64,000 nucleotides of DNA from Lentzea jiangxiensis. GTDB taxonomy: Bacteria > Actinomycetota > Actinomycetes > Mycobacteriales > Pseudonocardiaceae. The DNA is taken from NCBI RefSeq assembly GCF_900104175.1, contig NZ_FNIX01000003.1:496001-560000 (forward strand), given 5' to 3'. Positions within the stretch are counted from its first letter, which is position 1, and every line of letters starts with the position of its first letter. Below the pieces are notes generated by a model. It was not told the DNA's origin. It saw only the letters and a program-made list of their open reading frames with translations, and searched no databases. This document shows, piece after piece, positions 63,981-64,000 of this stretch. The position numbers and the translations under genes are program-made.

Positions 63981-64000
63981 GTCGCGGCGTGTCCGAGCCA

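Overview
The window is high-GC DNA whose coding regions show strong third-position G/C bias, GTG and TTG starts and frequent ATGA/GTGA gene overlaps. Together with an AftD-type arabinofuranosyltransferase at the left edge, an F420-dependent (LLM) oxidoreductase, a CU044_5270-type protein next to an ECF sigma factor, BTAD regulators and several short actinobacterial DUF families, this points to a mycolata-related actinomycete, most likely Pseudonocardiaceae (Lentzea/Saccharothrix-like). This is inference from gene content; no 16S rRNA, tRNA, phage, IS or CRISPR element was seen.

Layout. 1-9.0 kb: cell-envelope aftD (3' part outside the window), a SAM methyltransferase, a VWA/solute-binding lipid-anchored-like protein, DUF4342, a GT4 glycosyltransferase and a malQ homologue that has Gly where the catalytic nucleophile Asp should be. 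9.2-12.8 kb: stress-signalling island with a STAS anti-anti-sigma protein, two STAS-HATPase fusion proteins, a frameshifted cheB remnant and an SDR. 13.2-19.5 kb: a fermentative/nitrosative-stress module (Acg-type nitroreductase, phosphoketolase, acetate kinase, flavohaemoglobin) with three DosR/DevR-like palindromes of the form GGGAC-N4-GTCC(C/T). 19.6-23.7 kb: a GNAT-like protein, MBL hydrolase, Zn-alcohol dehydrogenase with its small partner, and a DUF4383 remnant, several behind sigma-B/F-like GTTT-N15-GGGTA promoters. 23.6-28.2 kb: a compact type III PKS cluster (UbiA, methyltransferase, acyl-CoA dehydrogenase, PKS, SDR). 28.2-31.3 kb: DUF2231, DUF2243, MntH and manganese catalase.

31.5-44.5 kb is a patchwork of regulator/enzyme pairs (MarR/amidohydrolase, LysR/LLM, TetR/SDR, MarR/RidA) with readable inverted-repeat operators, a SUKH-type protein with in-frame 15-bp repeats, and a truncated CocE/NonD hydrolase. 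44.5-51.6 kb: AIM24, a secreted (alpha/alpha)6-type glycoside hydrolase with CBM35, a renalase-like flavoprotein, SnoaL-like protein, an ECF sigma factor with its membrane partner, and a DHFR-like reductase. 51.6-56.0 kb: LysR plus the lower beta-ketoadipate genes (thiolase, enol-lactonase, CoA-transferase A and B). 56.1-62.6 kb: glycerol uptake and catabolism (glpF-glpK-glpD diverging from iclR-glpK2) with paired TTCGACA-type operators. 62.6-64.0 kb: an M24B aminopeptidase P.

Two window-wide regulatory features stand out. About ten genes have a TANNNT -10 element exactly 6-7 nt upstream of the start codon and no Shine-Dalgarno sequence, indicating leaderless transcripts. A smaller set carries sigma-B/F-like promoters, which fits the partner-switching proteins encoded at 9.2-11.7 kb.
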